Below are positions 1-7,950 of a stretch of DNA of 64,000 bases, one piece after another. The position numbers and the translations under genes are program-made. The stretch's first letter is position 1. Each line of letters opens with the position of its first letter. Source of the DNA: Roseovarius aestuariivivens (GTDB taxonomy: Bacteria; Pseudomonadota; Alphaproteobacteria; Rhodobacterales; Rhodobacteraceae); assembly GCF_004761875.1 (NCBI RefSeq), contig NZ_SJEY01000009.1, positions 1 to 64,000 on the forward strand, written 5' to 3'. Under the pieces are notes generated by a model. That model worked only from the letters and a program-made list of their open reading frames with translations, was not told the origin of the DNA and did not search any database.

Positions 1-60
1 AGACAAAATTCAATGAAAAATAGTAGATTAAAGTACATTTACGAAAGCAGTCGAAACGAG

Positions 61-115
61 CGCCGTAAGACTTCTAATCAGCAGGTTCGGGGTTCGAGTA
101 CTCGCGGGATCGCCA
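61..115 (+). pseudogene. tRNA-Arg(TCT)-like 3' fragment
   Basis: Bases 71-77 (CTTCTAA) look like an anticodon loop with anticodon TCT, 93-99 (TTCGAGT) like a T-loop, and 105-115 like a 3' acceptor strand, discriminator base and CCA. The T-stem (88-92 with 100-104) has a mismatch at the loop-closing pair, the anticodon stem barely pairs, and the matching 5' acceptor strand GATCCCG is not found upstream. It is therefore a decayed or recombined 3' half, not a working tRNA. Such fragments can be attachment-site scars of integrated elements, but no integrase is visible nearby. Confidence 0.4.
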
Positions 116-1076
116 TGATTTCAATGATTTATTGGACACGAGACTCCCGTAAAAGCGCTTCGGGTTTCAAGGGGGTTACAAAATAGGCGTTTCGCTTTCA
201 TACTCGTGGCGCCTGTCTTACCCAAAAGCGCAATGATCAGATCCCACATAGTGGCGTTCGGCAGAACCTAGGGTACGCTCCGACTTTGACGGGGGTAGGT
301 AGCCCCACCTACCCGCTACCCCCCTTACCAAACCACAGCATCCAAACCGAGCCGCACGCTATGTTAGGTTAGAGACGGCGTGTTGGTCCGTATGCGGATC
401 AAGGATTTGCAATACTCGGCTAGCGATGATCGACTGATCTTCTTGGCGAAGGAACTCAGGGTCGTATACCCTATGCCTTTAGGCTGGTCGCAGTCGATTG
501 GTCTTAACGTTCTGCCAAGGCTCACTTTGATCATGGCCGCCTTCTCTTCAGTCTTGCCGGCAGCCTGCCCTGCCATTATCCGCGCGATCAAGCCCCGTTC
601 AGCTCCGCCATTTGTATAGCGGATTGTTTGCGCAATATTCATACGGCTAGCCGCACCAGCGCAGCGCATTGCGGTTAATGAAGATTAAGACGGGCAGCAA
701 ATTCGTTGCTCATCGCGAGTCTTGCCGCCGGATCTTGGCAGTATGGGCTCGAGGCACGCCATCCGCGCATCGTTCAGCAACAAGATATTGCTAATGTGAC
801 CGACCTCTTTTTGAGCTGTGAAGCGGAAGGCTGAATCCAGACGAGTGGGTCCTGACCCTAGGACAAAGGGCGACGACTGACTATCGTTTCTGGCATGGAA
901 ATGTCACGGAACGTCTGAAGAACCTGCACCCTCTGGCTCCTGACCAACCGCTGCCCCGCCCCGCGACCAGCAGCTATGATCTGCTGACCACCAGCTACAC
1001 CCCGCTGCCTACCCTTGGCTTCGGACCACCCGCTACACCCGTCCTAGCGGCTTGCTGCGGGCCGGTGGTGTCCAGA
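116..1076. other. Non-coding accessory stretch
   Basis: No gene can be supported here. A hairpin with arms at 293-300 and 307-314 lies in a TACC-rich run. A 92-codon open frame on the minus strand (364-642) has no recognisable domain and no clear ribosome binding site. A 16-bp near-repeat (GACCACCAGCTACACC at 986-1001, GACCACCCGCTACACC at 1024-1039) differs at one base. Confidence 0.5.
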
Positions 1077-1104
1077 ACAAGAAAGAGCGCGAACCCCGCG
1101 CCCT
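1076..1104 (-). terminator. Rho-independent terminator for the VPLPA-CTERM gene
   Basis: Arms at 1084-1091 and 1097-1104 pair over 8 bp (one G-T wobble). Read on the minus strand the hairpin is followed by a T-rich run. It lies 28 bases beyond the stop of the upstream minus-strand gene. Confidence 0.6.
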
Positions 1105-1131
1105 TCCAACTCTTTTACCACTGTTAGTCCC

Positions 1132-1686
1132 TTAGACCTTCCTTCGCCGCAATGCAGCCAATGCACCGAGGCCGCCTAGCAGCAGCAAACCACCAGCTGG
1201 GAGGGGGATCTGGGAAACAGCTGATACTGTCCAACCCTGGGTATCTGAGATTAAACGAGCATAAGAGAGACCCTCACCGTTCGAAAGTCTCAACAAATTA
1301 GCGAATGCTTTCGGAGAACCGGGCCCAAGCGTATCGGTGTTGTTGCTGTCAACATCATACCAATTGGACTGGGTGATCTGACCCGCGCCGTCGGTGACAA
1401 AAGTCAGATCATTTAAGTATGGCGCGTTGAACGTGGCGGTGTAGGACCCCGATGTCAGAGTTGCCGACAACACATCAGCCTGAAACCACTGTTGATTGAG
1501 ATCGGTGTTTCCTCCGTTATCAACCAAGACCTGCAATGAGAATGCATCGTTCCCGGATATCCCCGCAGCGGCGCTTCCATTCGTAAAGGTGCTGTCGAAA
1601 GAGAAAAGGTAGGTTGCAGCCTGGGCTGCGCCGCCAGCAACGACTAGGCACGTTGCGAGCAGCGCCAATCGAACAGTACGAAACAT
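1132..1686 (-). CDS. VPLPA-CTERM sorting-domain secreted protein
   Basis: A 184-residue exported protein. The start at 1686 gives a signal peptide (MFRTVRLALLATCLVVAGG, then AQAA) and is preceded by AGGGGATC as ribosome binding site; upstream in-frame codons have no such support. The C-terminus has the three-part sorting signal: IPLPAG, a hydrophobic glycine/leucine segment and a terminal RRRK cluster. In the Rhodobacterales this VPLPA-CTERM signal is recognised by a dedicated exosortase (XrtD type) and directs surface processing. The middle of the protein (about residues 25-155) matches no family I can name. A terminator follows the stop. The gene stands alone, but two related genes lie at 15-16.4 kb. 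The matching exosortase is not in this window. Confidence 0.85.
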   Translation of the reverse strand: MFRTVRLALLATCLVVAGGAAQAATYLFSFDSTFTNGSAAAGISGNDAFSLQVLVDNGGNTDLNQQWFQADVLSATLTSGSYTATFNAPYLNDLTFVTDGAGQITQSNWYDVDSNNTDTLGPGSPKAFANLLRLSNGEGLSYARLISDTQGWTVSAVSQIPLPAGGLLLLGGLGALAALRRRKV

Positions 1687-2264
1687 AGAAGATCCCCTTG
1701 TATTTGGAAAAAGGGTGTGCCGTTTCCTTCGGTGAGTCAAGAAAATAGTATATTCTGCATGTAGTTCTGAGATGAGTGCCCAGCGCCGGATCGAGACTTT
1801 TCGCTGGCCAAGCGAATACACAAAACCGAGGCTCACGACGTTTGCCGATGTAGCACTTTTCTCAAACGGAACTGTCGGCTCCGCCGAAGACAATAATGCA
1901 GCTATCCATTTACAGCGCAGCGAATTCTCTGCCCTCAATGCCAGAGTTACGGACTTTCCGGGCCGTGGCACTTTTTGAATTTGACCTTGCTTTCTAGCGC
2001 GCTTTTACAAGCCATTAAGCAAGGTCAATTTGTCGAAAATCCTTTTCGTCAAGTTTCCTCCATGATCGATTCACGACCGCTTTTGCGGAGATTAGTAACA
2101 TCGCTTGAGTGGTATGCCATCGTCGTGGAACGGTGGGCTGTCTTTTACGTTATAAGATTGCCCCGTGGCTTTGCTGCGCGACGGGCCTCAGTCGCATGGG
2201 CCTATCTCAGAGCCAGATTGTCCAATATACCTCTCGCGACAGGCGCCGACTACCCGGTAGCGCG
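1687..2264. other. Non-coding stretch with a 12-bp inverted repeat
   Basis: No supported gene. It contains a perfect inverted repeat, TTGACCTTGCTT at 1981-1992 and AAGCAAGGTCAA at 2017-2028, separated by 24 bases. Open frames across it lack ribosome binding sites and family resemblance. Confidence 0.5.
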
Positions 2265-2660
2265 TTAGTTCGTAGGCGGTGCAACAGCGTCGTGCTCGGC
2301 TTTGAAAGTGTCAAAATCGTAGCCCATACCGTTCAGAACAGTACTCCACATCCGCACGTTCGCAGCCGTGGCTACGGCCTCTCGCACTTCTGCCTCGGTG
2401 GCTCCGGCTTTGCGGGCCATCTTGGCATGGGCGTAGACGCAGTATTGGCAAGGGATCTGCGCTGATACGGCGAGAGCGATCAGTTCCCGTGTCTTTGAAT
2501 CGAGCGATGCTTCGTCATTTCCAAGGGTGCCGTAGAGGGTCCAAGCCTCGTCGAGCGTATGCTCAGGGTAGGTTTTTTCGAAGAACGGTGGGGCCTCTTG
2601 GGCCATGCCGCCACTCGCGGTGATAGCCGCGGCGGCAAAGATCATGAACATTGTGCGCAT
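2265..2660 (-). CDS. Exported carboxymuconolactone decarboxylase (AhpD-like) family protein
   Basis: A 131-residue protein. The ATG at 2660 is chosen because a strong GAGGAGGAAGG ribosome binding site precedes it and it begins a signal peptide (MRTMFMIFAAAAITASGGMA). The mature part is a single CMD/AhpD fold with the CxxC-x-x-H motif CQYCVYAH, the redox-active pair and histidine seen in alkylhydroperoxidase-like members. Family members are either decarboxylases or small peroxide-reducing proteins; the CxxC suggests a thiol-redox role, probably periplasmic. The substrate cannot be read from sequence. The gene has no operon partner. Confidence 0.85.
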   Translation of the reverse strand: MRTMFMIFAAAAITASGGMAQEAPPFFEKTYPEHTLDEAWTLYGTLGNDEASLDSKTRELIALAVSAQIPCQYCVYAHAKMARKAGATEAEVREAVATAANVRMWSTVLNGMGYDFDTFKAEHDAVAPPTN

Positions 2661-3300
2661 AATTCCTTCCTCCTCTTTTGAGTCCAATGGACAAATATAA
2701 CATAAAACTTGCAATATGTCAGTCGGCCCATTGCGGCTCTCGCGCCCAGCAAAAGCGTCCATGTTAGGTTATGATTAAGAGTTTCCATGGGCAGGCTGCA
2801 GCAAAAGCTCACTTTGTCCGCAACTCGGTCGTAACCTCCGTCGAGTTTGCTGCGGATTGCCCCAACGTCCGCTTTTTCTGCTGGGTTGCCGTATGGATTT
2901 CTCAGCCCATTCAGAGACGAAGATGCTGCAGGCGCAAACGGTAGGTTTTGATTGGGTCCGGATTGGGCTCGTTTCTGTCATCTGAGTGTTTTCATCGGAT
3001 GACCGGATAGGCGCGACAAGCAGCCGTTGGAGCCGGAAACGTCGACGCTCAGCCATGAACGACGGCTTCCACCAACACCGGACGTTTATCGAAATCAGGG
3101 CAATGACCGGGGTGCGGACAAAGCGTAATTTCGCTTCGTCAGCACCAAAGGCAGCTTGCTGCATCTAGCTACTACCGCGAAAAAGACCAAGGGCGCTTAG
3201 TACTCATGTACATTTAAACTCATTCGAGTCCGTACAACCGCTGTGCCGCGACTCCATCCGACAATTCGCGCCAATCACCGGCCCGGTGAGCAGCCTGATC
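2661..3300. other. Non-coding stretch between the AhpD-like gene and the IS3 element
   Basis: This holds the first copy of mosaic repeat R1 (2965-3119) and upstream sequence rich in GTCCGCTTT-like motifs. Just outside the IS left end, a minus-strand frame of 26 codons (3300 to 3220) ends with AAQRLYGLE and a stop. It could be the 3' stub of a gene cut by the insertion, but is too short to identify. Confidence 0.45.
2965..3119. repeat. Mosaic intergenic repeat R1, copy A
   Basis: About 155 bp that aligns with 11108-11264. The best-conserved part starts at 2977 and contains a hairpin, GTCATCTGA and TCGGATGAC around a 9-base loop, followed by a shared run ending in CAGCCGTTGGAGCCGG. The two copies diverge in the middle and converge again near CAATGACCGGG. 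No coding function is supported. Confidence 0.7.
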
Positions 3301-3320
3301 TGACTGGTCCAGTTTGATTG

Positions 3321-4124
3321 TTAGTGCATTGTCGGCCTCGGTTCTATCTTGATGATGGTTTCTGGAGCCGGTGGCCGGAACCCAAGAGCGCTGTGGGGAC
3401 GCTTCGTGTTGTAGTGTTTTCTCCAGCCCTCGATGATGATCTGCGCTTCTCTCAGCGAGTAGAATATCTCCCGGTTCAGCAGTTCGTCCCGGAACCGAGC
3501 ATTGAAGCTTTCGACGTAGCCGTTCTCCCAAGGGCTGCCTGGCTCGATGAAGGCGGTCTTGGCGCCAACAGCCTCGATCCAGGCGCGGACATCCTTCGCA
3601 ACGAACTCGGGCCCATTGTCACTGCGCACGAATGCCGGCGGTCCGCGCAGGATGAACAGGTCAGTCAGTGCGTCGATGACGTCCGTCGAGTTCAGCCTGC
3701 GCTTCACCCGGATTGTCAGGCATTCCCGGCTGAACTCATCGAGGATGTTCAATGTGCGGAACGCCTTTCCATCGTCGGTGCGGCAATGGACGAAGTCATA
3801 GCTCCAGACATGGTTTCGATATTCCGGACGCAGCCTGATGCATGAGCCGTCGTTCAGCCACAGCCTCGATCTCTTCGGTTGTTTTGGTGGCACCTTCAGC
3901 CCCTCCCGCTTCCACAGTTTTTCGATACGGCCATCGCTGACCTGCCAGCCCGCGTCTCTCAGCAGCGCCGCAACACGACGGTAGCCGTAGCTGCCATACC
4001 GCCTCGCCAGTTCGATCATATCGGCCACAAGTCGTTCCTCGTCTGCCCGGCCGCGCGGTCGATACCGTTGTGTTGATCTGTGCTGCCCCAGGGCCCGGCA
4101 GATCCGGCGCTCTGACACCTTCAT
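3321..4124 (-). CDS. IS3-family transposase OrfB (DDE integrase core)
   Basis: The 267 residues from the internal ATG carry an HTH_21-like N-terminal part and an rve integrase core. The DDE residues are seen in WSYDFVHCRTDDG, RSDNGPEF and ENGYVESFNARFRDE. In the usual mode of this family the enzyme is made as an OrfAB fusion: the orfB frame is open upstream to the GGGAAAC heptamer at 4175-4181, where a -1 slip joins it to orfA. The fusion would run from 4447 to 3321. No internal stop or missing catalytic residue is visible, so it may be active. Confidence 0.9.
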   Translation of the reverse strand: MKVSERRICRALGQHRSTQRYRPRGRADEERLVADMIELARRYGSYGYRRVAALLRDAGWQVSDGRIEKLWKREGLKVPPKQPKRSRLWLNDGSCIRLRPEYRNHVWSYDFVHCRTDDGKAFRTLNILDEFSRECLTIRVKRRLNSTDVIDALTDLFILRGPPAFVRSDNGPEFVAKDVRAWIEAVGAKTAFIEPGSPWENGYVESFNARFRDELLNREIFYSLREAQIIIEGWRKHYNTKRPHSALGFRPPAPETIIKIEPRPTMH

Positions 4125-4168
4125 CTGACTCCGGATCAGATCGATACAGGCGCGTCGACGGGCGGGGC

Positions 4169-4447
4169 TCAGAAGTTTCCCCGGGCTGCCTCCTTCAGAA
4201 TGAGTTTATCCAAGGTGAGGTCGGACACGGCCTTGCGCAGCCGTTCATTCTCTTTCTGGAGCCGTTTGAGTTCCTTCAGCTGGTCCGTTCCCATGCCGCC
4301 ATACTGCTTGCGCCAACGGTAATAGGTCTGCTCGGTTATACGCACTTCGCGGATCGCATCCACACGCGCCATCCCTTGGCCGACAAGAACGTCAACCTGC
4401 CGCAGCTTCTGAACTATTTCCTCTGGCTTGTGTCGCTTGTTCGCCAT
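4169..4447 (-). CDS. IS3-family transposase OrfA (HTH protein)
   Basis: A 92-residue HTH_Tnp_1 protein that binds the element ends. It begins MANKRHKPEEIVQKLRQ, followed by a helix-turn-helix (EQTYYRWRKQYGG) and a leucine-zipper-like region (LKELKRLQKENERLRK). The last codons overlap the -1 slippery heptamer G-GGA-AAC that leads into orfB, two codons before the orfA stop. Confidence 0.9.
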   Translation of the reverse strand: MANKRHKPEEIVQKLRQVDVLVGQGMARVDAIREVRITEQTYYRWRKQYGGMGTDQLKELKRLQKENERLRKAVSDLTLDKLILKEAARGNF

Positions 4448-4476
4448 TCTCTGTCCTTCGTTTCCTAAACATAACG

Positions 4477-5385
4477 GTGGACCAATTCAGATGGGGAGGC
4501 TCAGGTATTGGCGTCGGACGTGTGATCGCTGGTATCGGGTTCCTCATAATCAACCTCTATTTCACCAAGATGGTCGCCGACTGGTTTGAAGGCTGCGAGA
4601 TCGCGACCGCGATGAGCGTTTTGGTGATGTCCTGGCCGTTTGGTATCGCGATGGGACAGGTGGGTCATGCATGGCTAGGGGAGCTTTATGGCTGGCGGGT
4701 ACCGTTTCAAGTTGCATCGGCCTATTGCCTGCTCGCCGCTTTGGGCGTTTTTTTGTTCTACCGTGCCCCAAGAGACCCGTCTGCCATGAAATCCGTAGGC
4801 GCGGGGAGCCTCACACGGCAGGAATGGCGTTTGGTGTTCTGCGCTGCTGGGGCCTGGGGCGTCTTCAATGCGGCCTATGTGACTTACTTGTCTTTCGGCC
4901 CAAAAGTTTTGGAGAACCTCGGACAAACGGCAATCGCCGCAGCAGGTGTCATAAGTGTTGGGAGTTGGCTGATGATCGGCTCCGGTGCGCTTTGCGGTCA
5001 GATAGTAGACCGGTATGGCCACCGCAATCTCGTCCTGACGGTGTGCATGACTGGGGCGGTGATCGCCCTTTATTTGCTGAATTACCCTGGTGCCGGCCTT
5101 GCGGCCAGCCTGCTCTTCGGACTGGTCGGGATGGCGCCCGCTGGTGTCATTATGGCGCTGGCAGGTCTCGCTCTCCGACCCGAGGTTCGCGCCTTTGGCA
5201 TGGGGGTGTTCTTCACAATTTACTACGCCATCATGCTGGCCACGCCACCCGCCGCCGGAGCGATCCTGGATGCAACAGGTCAACCTGAAGCCCCGATCTG
5301 GCTGGCCATGATCCTCTTTGCAAGCGTGGTTCCATTCGCGGTGACGTTCAAACTTCTCAAATCAGGCTCAGAGAGGGTTATCTAA
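4477..5385 (+). pseudogene. MFS transporter, 5'-truncated by the IS3 element
   Basis: About 300 codons of a major facilitator superfamily protein remain, with roughly eight to nine hydrophobic helices and an intact C-terminus. A normal member has about 400 residues and 12 helices, so about the first 100 are missing. Clear MFS sequence begins at 4490, exactly at the IS end. The only in-frame start, GTG at 4477, lies inside the IS end, so any product would be an aberrant fusion. The missing 5' part is not found on the other side of the IS, which implies a deletion. The former substrate is unknown. Confidence 0.8.
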
Positions 5386-5831
5386 AAGACCAGCGCATAA
5401 TGGCTGTCTGGCAAGCAGACATTCGTTTGGCTCGCAACATCTGTCGGTACGGGGCTCGATCCGGTAATTAGCTGCGCAGAGTGCAAAGGTCTGCTCAGCG
5501 GACGAAGCTGCCGGTCCGTCATCCTAATTCGACCGGTGCTATTGGCCCGAAGCGGACCCTGAGCACCGTTATGGATGCTGCAATCACAGTTCGGTTTGCT
5601 ACCAAACGCTGCAGTCGCAAAATAAAATGCCATCAGAATTCTCTCTCGGCGGGCAAAATAGACCTTGGCCGCGAGGTCCCGAAAGACCGCCTTGGCAAGC
5701 TGCCGGCATCCCGCAAGACCACCACAAAATGGCACAGGCTCTCTCTGGATTACATTCCGCAAAATGTGGCTGAAATGGTCGTGATAGACCCAAGGTCAGT
5801 CATGCACTAGCATGGGAGCCGGATCAATCCG
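5386..5831. other. Non-coding stretch upstream of the efflux operon
   Basis: It contains mosaic repeat R2 copy A (5451-5502). Open frames here run through the repeat and resemble no protein. The promoter of the efflux operon presumably lies near its end, but no convincing -35/-10 pair was identified. Confidence 0.45.
5451..5502. repeat. Mosaic intergenic repeat R2, copy A
   Basis: About 52 bp matching 11889-11940: GGGGCTCGA, then CCGGTAATTAGCTGC, and further on CAAAGGTCTGCTCAG. The leading GGGCTCG-ACCCGGTCAT module also begins R1 copy B, so R1 and R2 share parts. Confidence 0.65.
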
Positions 5832-7220
5832 GTGGAGGAAAGTGGGCATCATTGTACCGCCGAAATCCGGGGCAATCAGGATCGCATTTTGAGATTTTTA
5901 CTGAGAGCGATATTTTTTCTGATCTTACTCGCAACAACGGTGTTTGGTTACAAACAGCTAACGCGCGTACCGGATGTGCGCGTCACATATATGACCGACA
6001 CGGTAATTGAAGGCCCTTTGCGTGATGAGATATCCGCGACCGGCGCCGTCAACGCAGTGGTCACGGTTGAGGTCGGATCCCAACTTTCGGGCCGGATCGC
6101 AAAACTGCTTGTCGACTTCAACGACATCGTGAGCCGAGACCAACCGGTTGCACAGCTCGACGCCCAGACCTACGAGGCACGACTTGCAGAGGCCAAGGCG
6201 GCATTGGATATGGCGCGCGCGACGGTTGCGATCAAACAAGCCGAACTGGATCGTGCAAAGGCCGAGCGAGACGACGCGGCCTCTTATTTGACGGTGCTGC
6301 GCGCGCGACTCGATGGAGCACAGGCCCGGTTCGACGCAGCCAAAGCAGACTGGGACAGGAAGGTGTCCCTGGATCAGCAGAACCTGATGACGGCCGAGGC
6401 GTTCTCGGCCGCGGAGCTGAATTTCAAACTGGAAACGGCGGCCCTGCAAGAGGCGCAAGCGGTTCTCGATGCCCACAGTCTGAAAGTGCAGGTTGCCGAG
6501 GCCAATGTCGCCCGGCAGGAAGCGGATCTGTTAAATTCCCGTGCGAATATCCCGCAACGCAAAGCGCTTCTTGACCTTGCGACGGTTGAGTTCGACCGAA
6601 CTGTGATCCGTTCACCCATCGACGGTGTGGTGATCCGGCGCAACGTATCCGAAGGCCAGACCGTTGCAGCAAGTCTTGAGGCGCCGACGCTCTTCACGAT
6701 TGCAAAAGATCTCACCCAGATGGAGATCCACGCCCGCATCGATGAAACCGATATCGGCATGATCCAAAGCGGATTACGAGCGGAAATTACGGTCGACGCG
6801 TATCCGGATCGCCGGTTTGAAGGCCTTGTGAAACAGATACGGAAAGCGCCTGAAGTTATCCAGAATGTCGTGACCTACACGGTGATCATTACGACCAAAA
6901 ATCCGGACCTGCTTCTTTTGCCGGGCATGACCGCGAACGTTCGCATTGTCGTGATGGAAACCGAGCCGCTTGTAAAAGTTCCACGAGCCGCGCTGAGTTT
7001 CGTTCCCGATGCTGCGGACACGCCCGACGGAGGGCCCAATGTGTGGGTTCTGGATGACAGTGGTGCGCCACGGCCTGTTTCTGTAACCGCTACCGGTGCG
7101 CAGGACCGGACCCATGTGGCGGTCAGCCCGGGCGAGCTGAAAATCGGGCAGGCTGTGATCATCAACGAAATCAGCCAGCAGGCGGCAAGAGAAGTCTTTG
7201 GGATCCGTCTTGGGTTTTGA
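5832..7220 (+). CDS. Periplasmic adaptor (HlyD/MacA-like) of an ABC efflux system
   Basis: A membrane-fusion protein of up to 462 residues. There is one N-terminal membrane segment (about residues 22-40, FLLRAIFFLILLATTVFGY), a barrel-sandwich hybrid half (VEVGSQLSGRIAKLLVDFND), a long coiled-coil hairpin (about 105-235), the second lipoyl half (TVIRSPIDGVVIRRNVSEGQ) and a beta-barrel and membrane-proximal domain. It would link the inner-membrane MacB-type transporter to an outer-membrane channel. The start is uncertain: GTG at 5832 gives the longest form but lacks a good ribosome binding site, and a TTG about 19 codons later just precedes the membrane segment. The stop overlaps the next gene's start by 23 bases. 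No TolC-like gene is nearby. Confidence 0.9.
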   Translation: MEESGHHCTAEIRGNQDRILRFLLRAIFFLILLATTVFGYKQLTRVPDVRVTYMTDTVIEGPLRDEISATGAVNAVVTVEVGSQLSGRIAKLLVDFNDIVSRDQPVAQLDAQTYEARLAEAKAALDMARATVAIKQAELDRAKAERDDAASYLTVLRARLDGAQARFDAAKADWDRKVSLDQQNLMTAEAFSAAELNFKLETAALQEAQAVLDAHSLKVQVAEANVARQEADLLNSRANIPQRKALLDLATVEFDRTVIRSPIDGVVIRRNVSEGQTVAASLEAPTLFTIAKDLTQMEIHARIDETDIGMIQSGLRAEITVDAYPDRRFEGLVKQIRKAPEVIQNVVTYTVIITTKNPDLLLLPGMTANVRIVVMETEPLVKVPRAALSFVPDAADTPDGGPNVWVLDDSGAPRPVSVTATGAQDRTHVAVSPGELKIGQAVIINEISQQAAREVFGIRLGF

Positions 7221-7950
7221 GCGCAATACCAAGCCGCTGATCGAGGCGGACAACATTTGCAAGGACTACGTGTCGGGTGCGGGCGTAGTGTCTGCGTTGA
7301 GAGGGGTTTCACTTGCCATCGGCTGCGGCGAATTCGTTGCGATCATGGGCCCGTCCGGTTCCGGCAAGTCGACACTCATGAACATCTTCGGCCTTCTCGA
7401 CAGGCCATCGAAAGGCCGTCTGATATATGCTGGCCGTGACGTGTCGGACCTCGATATCAACGCGCGGGCCGCGATCCGCAATGCGCAAATCGGGTTCATC
7501 TTTCAGTCCTACAACCTGTTGCCTCGGTTGACTGCATTGGAGAATGTCGAACTGCCCTTGGTCTATGCCGGTGTGCGGCGACCCGAACGCATGAAACGCG
7601 CGAGAGAGATGCTGGATGCGGTCGGTCTGGCGGACAGGCAGGCGCATTGGCCAAACCAGCTCTCTGGCGGCGAGCAACAGCGCGTCTCAATCGCGCGGTC
7701 CATGATCGCCAATCCGGCGCTCGTGCTGGCTGACGAGCCGACCGGCGCCCTCGACAGCAAAACCGGTGAGGCGGTAATTCGATTGTTGGCCGACCTTGTC
7801 GCGTCAGGTGTAAGTGTCGTGGTCGTCACCCATGACGAAACGGTCGCGGCCAAAGCGGACCGGATCGTGCGGATGGCCGATGGCGCGGTGCTTCCCCACC
7901 GCCCGGAGATTGCCCGCGAGAGTGCCACCCGAGATAGCACGCCGCGATGA
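7198..7950 (+). CDS. ABC transporter ATPase, MacB/LolD type
   Basis: A 250-residue nucleotide-binding subunit with Walker A GPSGSGKST, Q-loop FIFQSYNLLP, signature LSGGEQQRV, Walker B LVLADEPTG and switch histidine VVVTH. The sequence is closest to the MacB/LolD/FtsE class that works with four-helix FtsX-like permeases by mechanotransmission. TTG at 7198 is the given start and overlaps the adaptor gene; another TTG lies 12 bases on. The stop overlaps the permease start (ATGA). In E. coli MacB the ATPase and permease are one protein; here they are separate. Confidence 0.92.
   Translation: MGSVLGFERNTKPLIEADNICKDYVSGAGVVSALRGVSLAIGCGEFVAIMGPSGSGKSTLMNIFGLLDRPSKGRLIYAGRDVSDLDINARAAIRNAQIGFIFQSYNLLPRLTALENVELPLVYAGVRRPERMKRAREMLDAVGLADRQAHWPNQLSGGEQQRVSIARSMIANPALVLADEPTGALDSKTGEAVIRLLADLVASGVSVVVVTHDETVAAKADRIVRMADGAVLPHRPEIARESATRDSTPR

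Larger units (their letters stand above)
3301..4489 (-). mobile_element. IS3-family insertion sequence (IS407-like group)
   Basis: A complete two-gene insertion sequence in minus orientation. Imperfect inverted ends are TGACTGGTCCA at 3301 and TGAATTGGTCCA reading inward from 4489. Inside are orfA and orfB in overlapping phases with a GGGAAAC slippage site (4175-4181). The transposase resembles the IS407 group. No clean target duplication is seen: flanks are GATC on the left and GATG on the right. The end positions are therefore good to a few bases only. The insertion sits at the 5' end of a truncated MFS gene. Confidence 0.85.

Noticed and set aside
61-115. A complete tRNA-Arg gene
   Set aside because: The 5' acceptor strand and D-arm are missing and two stems do not pair.
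2775-3164. A minus-strand frame of 129 codons
   Set aside because: It runs through intergenic repeat R1; similarity to the frame at 10987-11316 comes from the repeat, not from a conserved protein.
3297-4493. A 4-bp target duplication around the IS3 element
   Set aside because: GATC on the left and GATG on the right are similar but not identical; chance cannot be excluded.
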